Part shown: positions 20,038 to 27,801 of the stretch, one piece after another
Position numbering within the stretch: position 1 is the first letter of the stretch
Layout of the letters: each line of letters opens with the position of its first letter
Virus record (IMG/VR): IMGVR_UViG_3300031800_000010
Span: 1 to 29,192 of that record
Reading direction: 5' to 3' (one strand)
Length of the DNA stretch: 29,192 nt
DNA from: a virus
Made by a program: the position numbers and the translations under genes
The notes under the pieces: generated by a model
What the model saw: the letters and a program-made list of their open reading frames with translations, nothing else
What the model was told of the DNA's origin: nothing
The model's database searches: none

Positions 20038-20321
20038 AAACAAACATCTCAATCGAAATAGACGATGATCAAAGATTAAACCTTGGACAGAAATATCACA
20101 ACACAACAAAAGCAAAGAAGATGATTTCTAGAAAAGAACTTACCGAAGTTGTAAGATACTTTGTTCTCCAGTTACTAAAGAATCCAACTACCACAAGAAA
20201 AACTATAGATGAGTTTACTTCTACATCGAAAGGAATGAAATTCTTTTTCAACGAGATTCAAGTTAGCGAAGAAACCTACGATGATGGTATCGAACAATGG
20301 CTTGCGGATAAGAAAGAATGA
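20034..20321 (+). CDS. Small protein before the methyltransferase (95 aa)
   Basis: Begins on an ATGA overlap at 20034 (an ATG at 20016 is also in frame): MKTNISIEIDDDQRLNLGQK, then SRKELTEVVRYFVLQLLKNP. The short beta-strand followed by two helices resembles a ribbon-helix-helix arrangement, but I would not insist on it. The gene end overlaps the methyltransferase start. Confidence 0.55.
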   Translation: MKTNISIEIDDDQRLNLGQKYHNTTKAKKMISRKELTEVVRYFVLQLLKNPTTTRKTIDEFTSTSKGMKFFFNEIQVSEETYDDGIEQWLADKKE

Positions 20322-21355
20322 ATGTACTGAGCTTGTTTGACGGTATGAGCTGCGGTCAACAAGCACTAGATCGTTTAGGTGTGAATGTAGACAACTACTT
20401 TGCATCCGAGATAGACAAGTACGCTATAAAGATCACACAAAAGAACTACCCTAACACGATACAGTTAGGTGATGTTTGTGATATAAAAGCAGAAGACTTA
20501 CCAAAAATAGATTTGATATTGGCAGGTTCACCATGTCAAGGATTTAGTTTTGCAAGTCAATCCAAGTTGGCCTTTGACGATCCTAGATCAGCATTGTTTT
20601 TCGAGTTTATTAGGTTGCTAAAAGAGTGCAAGCCTAAATATTTCTTATTGGAAAATGTACGCATGAAAAAGGAATATCTCGATGTGATTACGCAGCAAGT
20701 ATCTGAGTGTTATCCAGAACAAGGTGACATTCCTGGACAAGCTAATTTTTTTGATGCTGCTCGAAGAATTGAACCAATCTTTATTAATAGCGCATTAGTA
20801 AGCGCACAAAACAGACAACGATACTATTGGACTAATATTCCTGGCATCGAACAACCAGAAGATAGAGGCCTGATTCTAAAGGATGTTCTCGAAGATGGTT
20901 TTGATAGCGAAAGAGATAAGAGCTATTGTTTGGATGCTAATTATTACAAAGGAACTAATGTCAGAGGGTACTTCAAAAAGAAAAGAAGACAATTGGTAGT
21001 CAAGGCCATGACCGAAAGAAGAACAGAAGAAGCAAAAAGAATTAGAAAAGAACACATGAAAAAAACTGGAAAGGATTGGTCACCACGTAGAGGTAAAGAA
21101 TTAGTACCTAGAGCAGATAACAAAGCTAACTGTTTGACTACATCAATGACCAAAGAACATATATTAGAGATCATCGAAGATAAAGAACTTTACTGGCGTA
21201 AGCTCACACCTTTAGAATGTGAAAGACTCCAAACAGTAGAGGATAACTTCACCGAGGGAGTATCAAACACACAACGATATAAGATGTTAGGAAATGGATG
21301 GACAATTGAAGTTATTTGTCACATACTGAATATCCTGGCCAAAGATAACAAATAG
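20318..21355 (+). CDS. Orphan C5-cytosine DNA methyltransferase
   Basis: 345 residues with all key motifs. Motif I is VLSLFDGMSCGQQALDRLG (SAM binding) and motif IV is GSPCQGFSFASQ with catalytic C73. Motif VI is LLENV (E112) and motif VIII is ALVSAQNRQRYYWTNI. A basic target-recognition stretch (about 210-270) precedes motif X, YKMLGNGWTIEVICHIL. The LFFEFIRLLKECKPKYFLLE and RYYWTNIPG segments resemble the branch of phage and Dnmt3-like enzymes rather than Dcm/HhaI. No restriction nuclease gene is adjacent, so it probably protects phage DNA from host enzymes or marks it. The target sequence cannot be told from here. Confidence 0.92.
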   Translation: MNVLSLFDGMSCGQQALDRLGVNVDNYFASEIDKYAIKITQKNYPNTIQLGDVCDIKAEDLPKIDLILAGSPCQGFSFASQSKLAFDDPRSALFFEFIRLLKECKPKYFLLENVRMKKEYLDVITQQVSECYPEQGDIPGQANFFDAARRIEPIFINSALVSAQNRQRYYWTNIPGIEQPEDRGLILKDVLEDGFDSERDKSYCLDANYYKGTNVRGYFKKKRRQLVVKAMTERRTEEAKRIRKEHMKKTGKDWSPRRGKELVPRADNKANCLTTSMTKEHILEIIEDKELYWRKLTPLECERLQTVEDNFTEGVSNTQRYKMLGNGWTIEVICHILNILAKDNK

Positions 21356-21376
21356 CTGTTATTTCAAGGTGTTTTA

Positions 21377-21385
21377 TGGTATAAT
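21377..21385 (+). promoter_or_regulatory. Extended -10 promoter upstream of SSB
   Basis: TGGTATAAT (TG at 21377, TATAAT at 21380-21385) within gttttatggtataat, nearly the same as the element at 18667-18682. The next ATG is 7 bases after the -10, so RNA from this promoter would start at or within two bases of it. It would drive the SSB and replication operon. Confidence 0.55.
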
Positions 21386-21392
21386 TAGCCTC

Positions 21393-21482
21393 ATGTATTT
21401 AAAATTGAAAAAGGTTTGTCACAGAAGAGGAAGACAAGTAATTCTTTCCTGCACTCTACCAGAGGAGGCCACTTCTATATGA
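21393..21482 (+). CDS. Possible leaderless leader peptide (29 aa)
   Basis: Opens with MYLKLKKVCHRRGRQVILSC and ends TLPEEATSI. The ATG coincides with the expected transcription start of the promoter at 21377-21385, and there is no ribosome-binding site, so translation would be leaderless. Product basic, function unknown. Confidence 0.3.
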   Translation: MYLKLKKVCHRRGRQVILSCTLPEEATSI

Positions 21483-21571
21483 AAGCCACTCTGCGTGATA
21501 AACGAGTATAGAACAGATCCTTTTTCTCTTTTTGAAATACTATCATCATATGACAAGCGAGGTAAAATAAG

Positions 21572-21964
21572 ATGGCAACAGTAAATGGTAAAGCAATGTG
21601 GGCAAGTGTAACAACTCCACAAACAAGATTCGAGCCTCACAACTACACAATAACTGTGGTGGTTGATGAGGAACAAGCTTCTCAGTTTGAAGCAGACGGT
21701 TACTCAGTTCGGGAAACTGACGATGGTAAAGTCGTAGTAATGAAAAGACGTTACGAAAGAAACGATGGAACAATCAATCCAGTTCCTATTTGTGTTGACA
21801 AAGACAAAGAACCTTTTACTGATAGAATCGGCAATGGTTCTGATGTCGTTGTTCAATACAGAGGATACGAGAATCAATTTGGCAAATTCCTGGAACTTCA
21901 AGGAGTCCAAGTTGTAGAACTCGTTGAGTATGATCCTTTGCCTGATGATGGCGAAGAATTTTAA
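21572..21964 (+). CDS. Single-stranded DNA-binding protein (T7 gp2.5-like role)
   Basis: 130 residues with GAGG 10 bases upstream. The body is beta-rich (MWASVTTPQTRFEPHNYTIT, VVVQYRGYENQFGKFLELQG), as in OB-fold SSBs. The C-terminal tail is acidic and ends in an aromatic residue (YDPLPDDGEEF), the feature by which T7 gp2.5 docks with polymerase and helicase. It stands just before primase-helicase and polymerase, as gp2.5 does. It would coat single-stranded DNA during replication and recombination. Confidence 0.75.
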   Translation: MATVNGKAMWASVTTPQTRFEPHNYTITVVVDEEQASQFEADGYSVRETDDGKVVVMKRRYERNDGTINPVPICVDKDKEPFTDRIGNGSDVVVQYRGYENQFGKFLELQGVQVVELVEYDPLPDDGEEF

Positions 21965-21988
21965 TTTTAACTATAGGTAAAATATAAA

Positions 21989-22276
21989 ATGAAAGAAGAA
22001 GTACAGAACCCAAAGCCTTTCATCACTATTGATGATGTGCAAATAAATGTTGAAGACTTACCTGAAGATGGTCAAGCTATCTTTGGTAGAATTCAACGCT
22101 TGAACCAAAAGAAAGTAAATCTTGTATTAGACTTGGAAGAAGTCAACGCAGGATTAACCTCTTTTACGAGCAGTATTATTAGTATTGTCAATGCTGATGC
22201 AGGTGTAGAAGACGAAGAAGAAGCAGATGTTCCAGACATCGAAGAAACTGATGCGTTTCCGCCTGAAGAAGACTGA
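21989..22276 (+). CDS. Acidic small protein, DUF6447-like (95 aa)
   Basis: Opens with a short beta-turn (KPFITIDDVQINVEDLPEDG), then a helix (RIQRLNQKKVNLVLDLEEVN) and a very acidic tail (EDEEEADVPDIEETDAFPPE). The "I-x-I-DD-x-x-x-x-V-EDL" start followed by a long helix matches small phage proteins I associate with DUF6447. Position between SSB and primase-helicase hints at a replication helper. Confidence 0.6.
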   Translation: MKEEVQNPKPFITIDDVQINVEDLPEDGQAIFGRIQRLNQKKVNLVLDLEEVNAGLTSFTSSIISIVNADAGVEDEEEADVPDIEETDAFPPEED

Positions 22277-22286
22277 GTGAATTGAA

Positions 22287-22463
22287 TCACACCTTGATTT
22301 CTGACTCATCAAGTTTTAAAGCTATAAATAACAAGCAACCGTAATATTCTTTTGCGTTCTTGTTATGCCTTTGCTTGATGAAGTCTACAGGTAAGAAGTA
22401 CCTATGGTTAGGGTGGTTAAGGTAAACTTCGGTTGGATGTGGTAGGTTAAGAGTTTTTAACAT
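22287..22463 (-). CDS. Possible minus-strand small gene (58 aa) in the gap before primase-helicase
   Basis: A protein-like frame on the opposite strand reads MLKTLNLPHPTEVYLNHPNH then RYFLPVDFIKQRHNKNAKEY and ends LKLDESEIKV. It exactly fills the only sizeable gap in this part of the rightward operon. There is no Shine-Dalgarno sequence, so the case rests on composition. If real it is the only leftward gene in the replication arm. Alternatively the region is a leader with GG-runs on the plus strand (22398-22449). Confidence 0.35.
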   Translation of the reverse strand: MLKTLNLPHPTEVYLNHPNHRYFLPVDFIKQRHNKNAKEYYGCLLFIALKLDESEIKV

Positions 22464-22480
22464 TGGGGAGAGCAAACACA

Positions 22481-24196
22481 ATGAAAGAAAAAAAAGAAAA
22501 TGGTTTTGTGCAAACACATTTGGAATGTCCTTCATGTGGACATAAAAAATGTTATGCAATAAACGCAGACGGTTCAGGATATTGTTTCAGTTGTGGTTTC
22601 CGCAAGAAACATGAAAAGGGAATTGTCTATGACCTTGAGAAAGAAATAATTGACCTTGAGAAAGAAATAATTCATCTTGCTGCAAATCCTGGCCAACAAC
22701 CAATGAGCAACAATGATATTGTATCAACCTATTCAGCACTAACCGACAGAAAAATATCTGAGAAAACTGCTCGTAAGTACGGAGTGAAAGTTATTCAGTC
22801 TGGAAACGGAGCAGTTTCTAAACATTTATATCCTTACTACGATGATAACGGTGAAAGAGTTTCTACAAAAACAAGGCACGTTAGCACCAAGAAATTTTCT
22901 TGGGAAGGAACACAAAGAGACATAGGTTTGTTTGGTGAACAGTTATTCAAAAAAAGTAAATATTTAACTATCACCGAGGGTGAATGTGATGCGATGGCTG
23001 CTTACGAATTAATGGGAAGTAAGTGGTCTGCGGTTTCTATAAGGCATGGTGCAGGTAATGCAGAACAAGACATTAAGAATAGCCTTGAATTTGTAGAAGG
23101 GTTTGATAATGTAATAATTTGTTTTGACAATGACAAACAAGGAAAGCAAGCATCAAAGAAAGTAGCTAGGTTACTAAGACCAGGAAAAGCAAAAATAATG
23201 CGGCTTCCTGATGGGTTTAACGATCCAAACGATATGCTTAAAGCAAATGCACACAAGAAATTTTTGGATTGTTTTTGGGCAGCAAAGATTTATACTCCAA
23301 CTGGAGTCCTGAATATTTCTGAGAAACGAGAGCAGTTTCACAACAGGGAAAAGAGAGATACTGTTCCTTTTCCTTGGGAGGGCTTGAACAAGAAGCTATA
23401 TGGATTACAACAAGGAAGTTTACTAACTTTTACAGGTGGCACAGGTTTAGGTAAGTCTAGCGTTACTCGTGAGTTAGAGCATTGGCTTATTACAACAACC
23501 AAAGACAACGTAGGTGTTATATCTTTAGAAGAGGATTGGAGAAGAACAGTAGATGGAATTTTATCTATTGAAGCTAATGCAAGGTTGTATATAGATCAAG
23601 TAAGAGACGGATATTCCAAAGAAGAAATAAATAGTTTTTTTGATGTGCTGACCGATGAAGATGGTGAAAATAAATTATGGATTCATGCACATTTCGGAAC
23701 AAGTGACATAGAAGAAATATTTTCTAAGCTTAGATTTATGATTATAGGATGTAATTGCAAATGGATTATCATAGATCACTTACATATGTTGGTTAGCTCA
23801 GTAACAGAAGGCGATGAACGTAGAGCTATTGATGCGATCATGACCAGACTAAGAAGTATTGTCGAAGAAACTGGAGTAGGGATTATTTTAGTATCTCATC
23901 TAAGAAGAGTTATGGGTAATAAAGGACACGAAGACGGCATTCAAGTTAATCTGAGCCATTTAAGAGGCAGTCAAGGCATAGCACAATTAAGTGATTGTGT
24001 CATTGCTTTAGAAAGAAACCAACAATCAGATGATCCAGAAGAATCTAATACTACAGTATTAAGAGTTTTGAAATCCAGATACACAGGTGACGTAGGATAT
24101 GCAACCAGCTTATTCTATGATAAGCATACTGGCCGCTTGTCTGAGCTGGAATTAGATTCTTTTGCAAAAGAAACGGAACAACCAGTATGGACTTAA
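22481..24196 (+). CDS. Primase-helicase (T7 gp4-like)
   Basis: 571 residues from the ATG at 22481, which has GGGGAG at 22465-22470. It has an N-terminal zinc-binding domain with C16, C19, C35 and C38 (CPSCG...CFSCG). The TOPRIM primase core carries ITEGECDA (E167) and FDNDKQG (D216, D218). The RecA-like helicase domain has Walker A GGTGLGKS (319-326), Walker B WIIIDHLHML, and LRGSQGIAQLSDCVIALERN near the C-terminus as in T7 gp4. It would unwind the fork and lay RNA primers for the neighbouring polymerase. The linker after the zinc domain holds a perfect 21-base tandem duplication (22631-22672; DLEKEII twice). Confidence 0.95.
   Translation: MKEKKENGFVQTHLECPSCGHKKCYAINADGSGYCFSCGFRKKHEKGIVYDLEKEIIDLEKEIIHLAANPGQQPMSNNDIVSTYSALTDRKISEKTARKYGVKVIQSGNGAVSKHLYPYYDDNGERVSTKTRHVSTKKFSWEGTQRDIGLFGEQLFKKSKYLTITEGECDAMAAYELMGSKWSAVSIRHGAGNAEQDIKNSLEFVEGFDNVIICFDNDKQGKQASKKVARLLRPGKAKIMRLPDGFNDPNDMLKANAHKKFLDCFWAAKIYTPTGVLNISEKREQFHNREKRDTVPFPWEGLNKKLYGLQQGSLLTFTGGTGLGKSSVTRELEHWLITTTKDNVGVISLEEDWRRTVDGILSIEANARLYIDQVRDGYSKEEINSFFDVLTDEDGENKLWIHAHFGTSDIEEIFSKLRFMIIGCNCKWIIIDHLHMLVSSVTEGDERRAIDAIMTRLRSIVEETGVGIILVSHLRRVMGNKGHEDGIQVNLSHLRGSQGIAQLSDCVIALERNQQSDDPEESNTTVLRVLKSRYTGDVGYATSLFYDKHTGRLSELELDSFAKETEQPVWT
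22631..22672 (+). repeat. Perfect 21-bp tandem duplication inside primase-helicase
   Basis: Two identical 21-base units (22631-22651 and 22652-22672), each encoding DLEKEII. The frame is kept and the helical linker between the zinc-binding domain and the primase core grows by two turns. Identity at every base suggests a recent event. Confidence 0.85.
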
Positions 24197-25917
24197 TATT
24201 TGACATAGAAACTGACGATCTTAAAGCAACAAAGATTTGGTGCATTGTGGCTCAAGATTCTGACTCTGGCAAGATTTATATGTTTGCTCCTCACCAGTTG
24301 GAGTCAGGTCTTGAGTTACTTCAAAAAGCAGACAGATTAATAGGACACAACATAATAGGGTTTGATATTCCTGTTATCAAAAAATTGCATGGTGTGGATC
24401 TGTCTGATAAAGAACTTGTAGATACACTTGTTATGTCAAGGTTGTTTAATCCAGTTCGTGAGGGTGGACACAGTTTAGAAATGTGGGGTTATCGTTTGAA
24501 ATATCCTAAGAAAAATTTTGATGATTACAAAAATTATTCAAGTGAAATGTTGGATTACTGTAGAAGGGATGTCCAGTTAAATGCTTTGGTGTTACGAAAA
24601 TTAACAAAAGAAGGAAGTGGTTTCTCTAAAGAAAGTGTAGAACTTGAACAAGAGGTGTCAAAAATATTAAAAGAACAAGAAGAGAATGGTTTCTTATTTA
24701 ATGAACGAGAAGCTGAGATATTGTTAGCAGAATTAAGAGAAAAAATGCAAGCAACTGAAGAAGAAGTTCACAAAGTTTTTAAACCTAGATGGGTAGATGA
24801 TAAGGAAGTAAGACCTTATATAAAGAAAGACGGCACTCTCTCTAAGAGAGGAATGACAGACGAAGAATATAAAAAAGTATTTGCACATCAAATTTATGTA
24901 CCTTTTATGAGAAGAAAACTTCAAGAATTTAATCTTGGTTCTCGTAAACAAATAGGTGAATATCTTAAAACTTTTGGTTGGAAGCCTAAGAAGTTTACTC
25001 CTACAGGACAACCAAGAGTAGACGAAAAGATTTTAAGCAGAATAAAGAACATACCAGAAGCACAACTAATCGCTGAGTATTTACTGCTTCAAAAAAGAAT
25101 AGCACACATAGCTTCCTGGACAGAAGCTGTAGAAGATGATGGTCGAGTGCATGGTTTTGTTATACCTAACGGTACGATTACAGGTCGTATGGCACATAGA
25201 GCGCCTAACATGGCACAAGTTCCATCAGTTAAGAGTCCTTATGGTGTGGAATGTAGATCCTGTTGGATCGTACCAAAGGGATATAAATTAATAGGTATTG
25301 ATGCGAGTAGCCTTGAATTAAGAATACTTGCTCACTACATGAAAGACGAGGAATTTACAAATGAGATCATTAACGGAGACATACACACCTATAATCAAAA
25401 AATTGCAGGACTTCAATCAAGAGATCAGGCGAAGACATTCATATATGCACTCATCTACGGAGCAGCTAATAAAAGACTCGGAGAAGTGGTTGGTGGAAGC
25501 GAAAGTGACGGTAAGAGAATTAGAAAACATTTCTTTGCTAATCAGCCTGCACTTAAAAGACTTCGAGATAATGTTACAAAAGCAGCAACGAGAAGTTACA
25601 TCAAAGGACTTGACGGAAGACGTATTTTTATAAGGCACATCCATGCTTCTTTGAATAGCCTACTTCAAGGTGGTGGTGCTATTGTTATGAAGAAAGCATT
25701 AGTTATACTAAATGATAAAGCTAACAAAAGAAACTTAGATTTTAAATTTGTTGCAAATATACACGATGAATGGCAAGTAGAAGTACATGAGGCTCATGCT
25801 GAATACTTTGGTAAGCTAGGTATAGAAGCAATTAAAGAAGCAGGTGAATATTACAACCTTCGGTGTCCTTTAGATGCTGAATACAAAATAGGAGATAATT
25901 GGAATGAAACACATTAA
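24187..25917 (+). CDS. DNA polymerase, family A, with 3'-5' exonuclease
   Basis: 576 residues, T7 gp5-like but shorter. The proofreading domain has FDIET (D6, E8), HNIIGFD (D60) and YCRRD (D128). The polymerase domain has motif A GIDASSLELR (D372), motif B RDQAKTFIYALIYG (K416, Y420) and motif C IHDEW (H526-D527-E528). The residue matching E. coli Pol I F762 (T7 Y526) is tyrosine, a state that studies of viral PolA link with virulent life style. The start overlaps the primase-helicase stop by 10 bases. No separate thioredoxin-binding loop can be made out. Confidence 0.95.
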   Translation: MDLIFDIETDDLKATKIWCIVAQDSDSGKIYMFAPHQLESGLELLQKADRLIGHNIIGFDIPVIKKLHGVDLSDKELVDTLVMSRLFNPVREGGHSLEMWGYRLKYPKKNFDDYKNYSSEMLDYCRRDVQLNALVLRKLTKEGSGFSKESVELEQEVSKILKEQEENGFLFNEREAEILLAELREKMQATEEEVHKVFKPRWVDDKEVRPYIKKDGTLSKRGMTDEEYKKVFAHQIYVPFMRRKLQEFNLGSRKQIGEYLKTFGWKPKKFTPTGQPRVDEKILSRIKNIPEAQLIAEYLLLQKRIAHIASWTEAVEDDGRVHGFVIPNGTITGRMAHRAPNMAQVPSVKSPYGVECRSCWIVPKGYKLIGIDASSLELRILAHYMKDEEFTNEIINGDIHTYNQKIAGLQSRDQAKTFIYALIYGAANKRLGEVVGGSESDGKRIRKHFFANQPALKRLRDNVTKAATRSYIKGLDGRRIFIRHIHASLNSLLQGGGAIVMKKALVILNDKANKRNLDFKFVANIHDEWQVEVHEAHAEYFGKLGIEAIKEAGEYYNLRCPLDAEYKIGDNWNETH

Positions 25918-26464
25918 ACATAAATTAGGAATAGATGGAAGACATGAAGGATATACAGCATCTTGGAAATATAGAAAAGATCCGAAGTGCAGTACTTGTG
26001 ATGTGCCTTTAGTTAAAGATAAGGAAGATGATAATTACAATTGGAGACCAGCTAGGGTTGCGAGACATACCTATAAGTGTAGCTCTTGTCACAACCAAGA
26101 AAGAAGCCGTTATTACTATTTAAATAAATATAAAAATTTAAAGAATAAAGTAGAGATTTTAAATTTAGAACATCTTGCACGTTTTAATCAAATCAAAGAA
26201 GGCTTTGTATATGTATTAACTAATCCTGCTTGGAAAGGTTGGCTCAAGGTTGGTATGGCAGTCGATGCAGAAGATAGGTGTAATTCTTATCAAACAGGTA
26301 GTCCTCACAGAGACTATACAGTACAGTACAAAAGATTTTTTAAAAATCGAAGACTGGCAGAACAAACAGCACATGATCTTCTTTCTGAAATTGCTCCAGA
26401 TGTAAATGGAGAATGGTTTAACGTAACAGAACATCACGCTCAAAAAATAATAGATTCGATATGA
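25904..26464 (+). CDS. Zinc-ribbon GIY-YIG protein (T5orf172-like)
   Basis: GGAG 9 bases upstream of an ATG that lies inside the polymerase end. The N-terminal half has two CxxC knuckles (C29/C32 and C59/C62), likely one zinc ribbon. The C-terminal half has the GIY-YIG-type pattern of the T5orf172/MUG113 group: GFVYVLTN (Y103), WLKVGMA (G117), EDRCNSYQTGSP (R125) and GEWFNV (E170). Such proteins are nucleases or DNA-binding modules. Here it is flanked by polymerase and exonuclease, so a role in recombination or host DNA breakdown is plausible. A homing-endonuclease origin is possible but no split gene is next to it. Confidence 0.8.
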   Translation: MKHIKHKLGIDGRHEGYTASWKYRKDPKCSTCDVPLVKDKEDDNYNWRPARVARHTYKCSSCHNQERSRYYYLNKYKNLKNKVEILNLEHLARFNQIKEGFVYVLTNPAWKGWLKVGMAVDAEDRCNSYQTGSPHRDYTVQYKRFFKNRRLAEQTAHDLLSEIAPDVNGEWFNVTEHHAQKIIDSI

Positions 26465-27324
26465 AAAACTTAAACACACTTGTAGAAGATATCTACGATA
26501 GCATAGCCGTACTCAACGATGGTACAGCATTAGATGTAACAGAAGAAGATATTGATAATTTCGGAAACGCAATGAAAGAAGTTTTGCGGAACTGGTCACA
26601 TCCTAAAGAAAGATCAAGTAAAAATAATTTACGAATGAGCAATGTTGGAAAGCCTATGCGACAACTTTGGTATGATCTAAGATCAGAAGAAGCAGAGCAA
26701 CTTCCTTTGGATTCTTCTGTGTTTATCAAGTTTTTGTATGGACACCTCCTAGAAGAAGTTGTTCTTTTGTTGGTAAAATTGGCAGGACATGACATTACTT
26801 CTGAGCAGAAAGAAGTGGATATTGATGGTGTAAAAGGACATATGGATTGTAAAATAGATGGTGAAGTTATTGATATTAAAACAGCTTCTGGTTTTGCATT
26901 TAAAAAGTTCAGAGATGGCACACTAAGAGACGATGATCCTTTCGGATATATGTCTCAACTGTCTGGATACGAAGAAGCAGAACAAACAAACGAGGGTGGT
27001 TTCCTGGCCCTAAATAAAGAAAACGGTGAACTTGCGTTGTACATTCCAGAATATTTAGATAAGCCAAATGTACGAAATAAAATTAAAAAGATTAGAAATT
27101 ATTTAAAGTTTGACGAACCTCCAGATCGGTGCTATAATAGTATACCTGAAGGAAAAAAAGGAAACATGAAACTTCCTCGTGGTTGTGTCTACTGTAGGCA
27201 TAAAAACACTTGTCATAAAGATGCCAACGATGGAGAAGGTCTAAGAGTTTTCAAATATTCCAACAAGCTTGTTTATCTCACGAATGTTGTAGTAGAACCT
27301 AGAGTTCCTGAGATAACAAGGTGA
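26461..27324 (+). CDS. PD-(D/E)XK exonuclease (RecB/Cas4-type)
   Basis: 287 residues starting on an ATGA overlap. It has an N-terminal RMSNVGKPMRQLWYDLRS motif, FLYGHLLEEVV, then the nuclease core GHMDCKIDGEVIDIKTAS with D129, D138 and K140, and a YMSQLSGYEEA helix. A C-terminal Cys group (PPDRCYNS, GCVYCRHKNTC) could hold a zinc or an Fe-S cluster as in AddB/Cas4-like nucleases. It occupies the place of T7 gp6 and would remove primers and degrade host DNA to feed replication. A strong promoter lies inside it at 27110-27138. Confidence 0.85.
   Translation: MKNLNTLVEDIYDSIAVLNDGTALDVTEEDIDNFGNAMKEVLRNWSHPKERSSKNNLRMSNVGKPMRQLWYDLRSEEAEQLPLDSSVFIKFLYGHLLEEVVLLLVKLAGHDITSEQKEVDIDGVKGHMDCKIDGEVIDIKTASGFAFKKFRDGTLRDDDPFGYMSQLSGYEEAEQTNEGGFLALNKENGELALYIPEYLDKPNVRNKIKKIRNYLKFDEPPDRCYNSIPEGKKGNMKLPRGCVYCRHKNTCHKDANDGEGLRVFKYSNKLVYLTNVVVEPRVPEITR
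27110..27138 (+). promoter_or_regulatory. Internal sigma70 promoter within the exonuclease gene
   Basis: TTGACG (27110-27115), a 17-base spacer and TATAAT (27133-27138), preceded by TGC to give an extended -10: 11 of 12 consensus bases. RNA would begin near 27145 and feed endonuclease I, the DUF3310-like protein and ribonucleotide reductase. Confidence 0.55.
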
Positions 27325-27596
27325 ACGGAAGAAAATCCAAACTGTATAGAAAAACAGGCAAGCAAATCTTAGTTGATTGGTTGCGGTCTATTATACCCGA
27401 TGCAGAAGAAGGCGCTAAGATAACCGTAAAAAATATTGAAGATTATTTAGCTGATCAAACTCATATATACTTGAACAGAAAGTTTCTTCTTAGTGCTTAC
27501 TCTTTGAAATGGATTTATAAACGAGTCAAGAGAAATTCTGGCCTAACCTTTGACCAATTAAAAAAGGATTTAGAAAATGAGCAAAAAGGATATTAA
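27321..27596 (+). CDS. Small basic phage protein (91 aa)
   Basis: GTG start on a GTGA overlap with the exonuclease stop. The product MNGRKSKLYRKTGKQILVDW then YLNRKFLLSAYSLKWIYKRV is basic and helical. Small proteins opening RKLYRK-type occur beside replication genes in marine phages, function unknown. An ATG alternative is not available nearby. Confidence 0.6.
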   Translation: MNGRKSKLYRKTGKQILVDWLRSIIPDAEEGAKITVKNIEDYLADQTHIYLNRKFLLSAYSLKWIYKRVKRNSGLTFDQLKKDLENEQKGY

Positions 27597-27801
27597 TAAA
27601 ACTACAGTCGAAATTGATATTAATACAATTGATTTGGAAGAATTGTTGATAGCATTAGGAGGAGTTCTGTACGCAGGTGCAGATATACAAGAGATAGATA
27701 CTCCTTTGTTATCTCGTCTAGAAGATTTAATAATAGCAGAAGTTCTTATTCGTGAAAGTGGTTTGATTGTTGCTCCCACTAAAGGGGAGACAATGCACTA
27801 A
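27577..27801 (+). CDS. Small acidic phage protein (74 aa)
   Basis: AGGA about 8 bases upstream; overlaps the previous gene by 20 bases. It reads VEIDINTIDLEELLIALGGV then IQEIDTPLLSRLEDLIIAEV: acidic, amphipathic helices. No known family. The stop shares its last base with the next start codon. Confidence 0.6.
   Translation: MSKKDINKTTVEIDINTIDLEELLIALGGVLYAGADIQEIDTPLLSRLEDLIIAEVLIRESGLIVAPTKGETMH

Larger units (their letters stand above)
21356..21571 (+). other. 216-base leader with promoter and short frames before the SSB gene
   Basis: Holds the extended -10 promoter at 21377-21385, a 29-codon ATG frame (21393-21482), an overlapping 10-codon frame (21479-21511) behind a GAGGAGG site, and a T-rich stretch (ctttttctctttttg near 21520) with no clear stem before it. 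Leader-peptide control of SSB is possible. Confidence 0.4.

Noticed and set aside
26493-26921. Minus-strand open frame (142 aa) opposite the exonuclease
   Set aside because: Shadow of a gene with complete PD-(D/E)XK motifs; Ser/Cys-rich composition is typical of antisense frames.
17180-27010. Recurrent TTCCTGG words on the plus strand of the replication arm
   Set aside because: The word also appears in the left arm; many cases are explained by Pro-Gly, Ser-Trp or Phe-Leu codons, so no directional signal is clear without a count against expectation.
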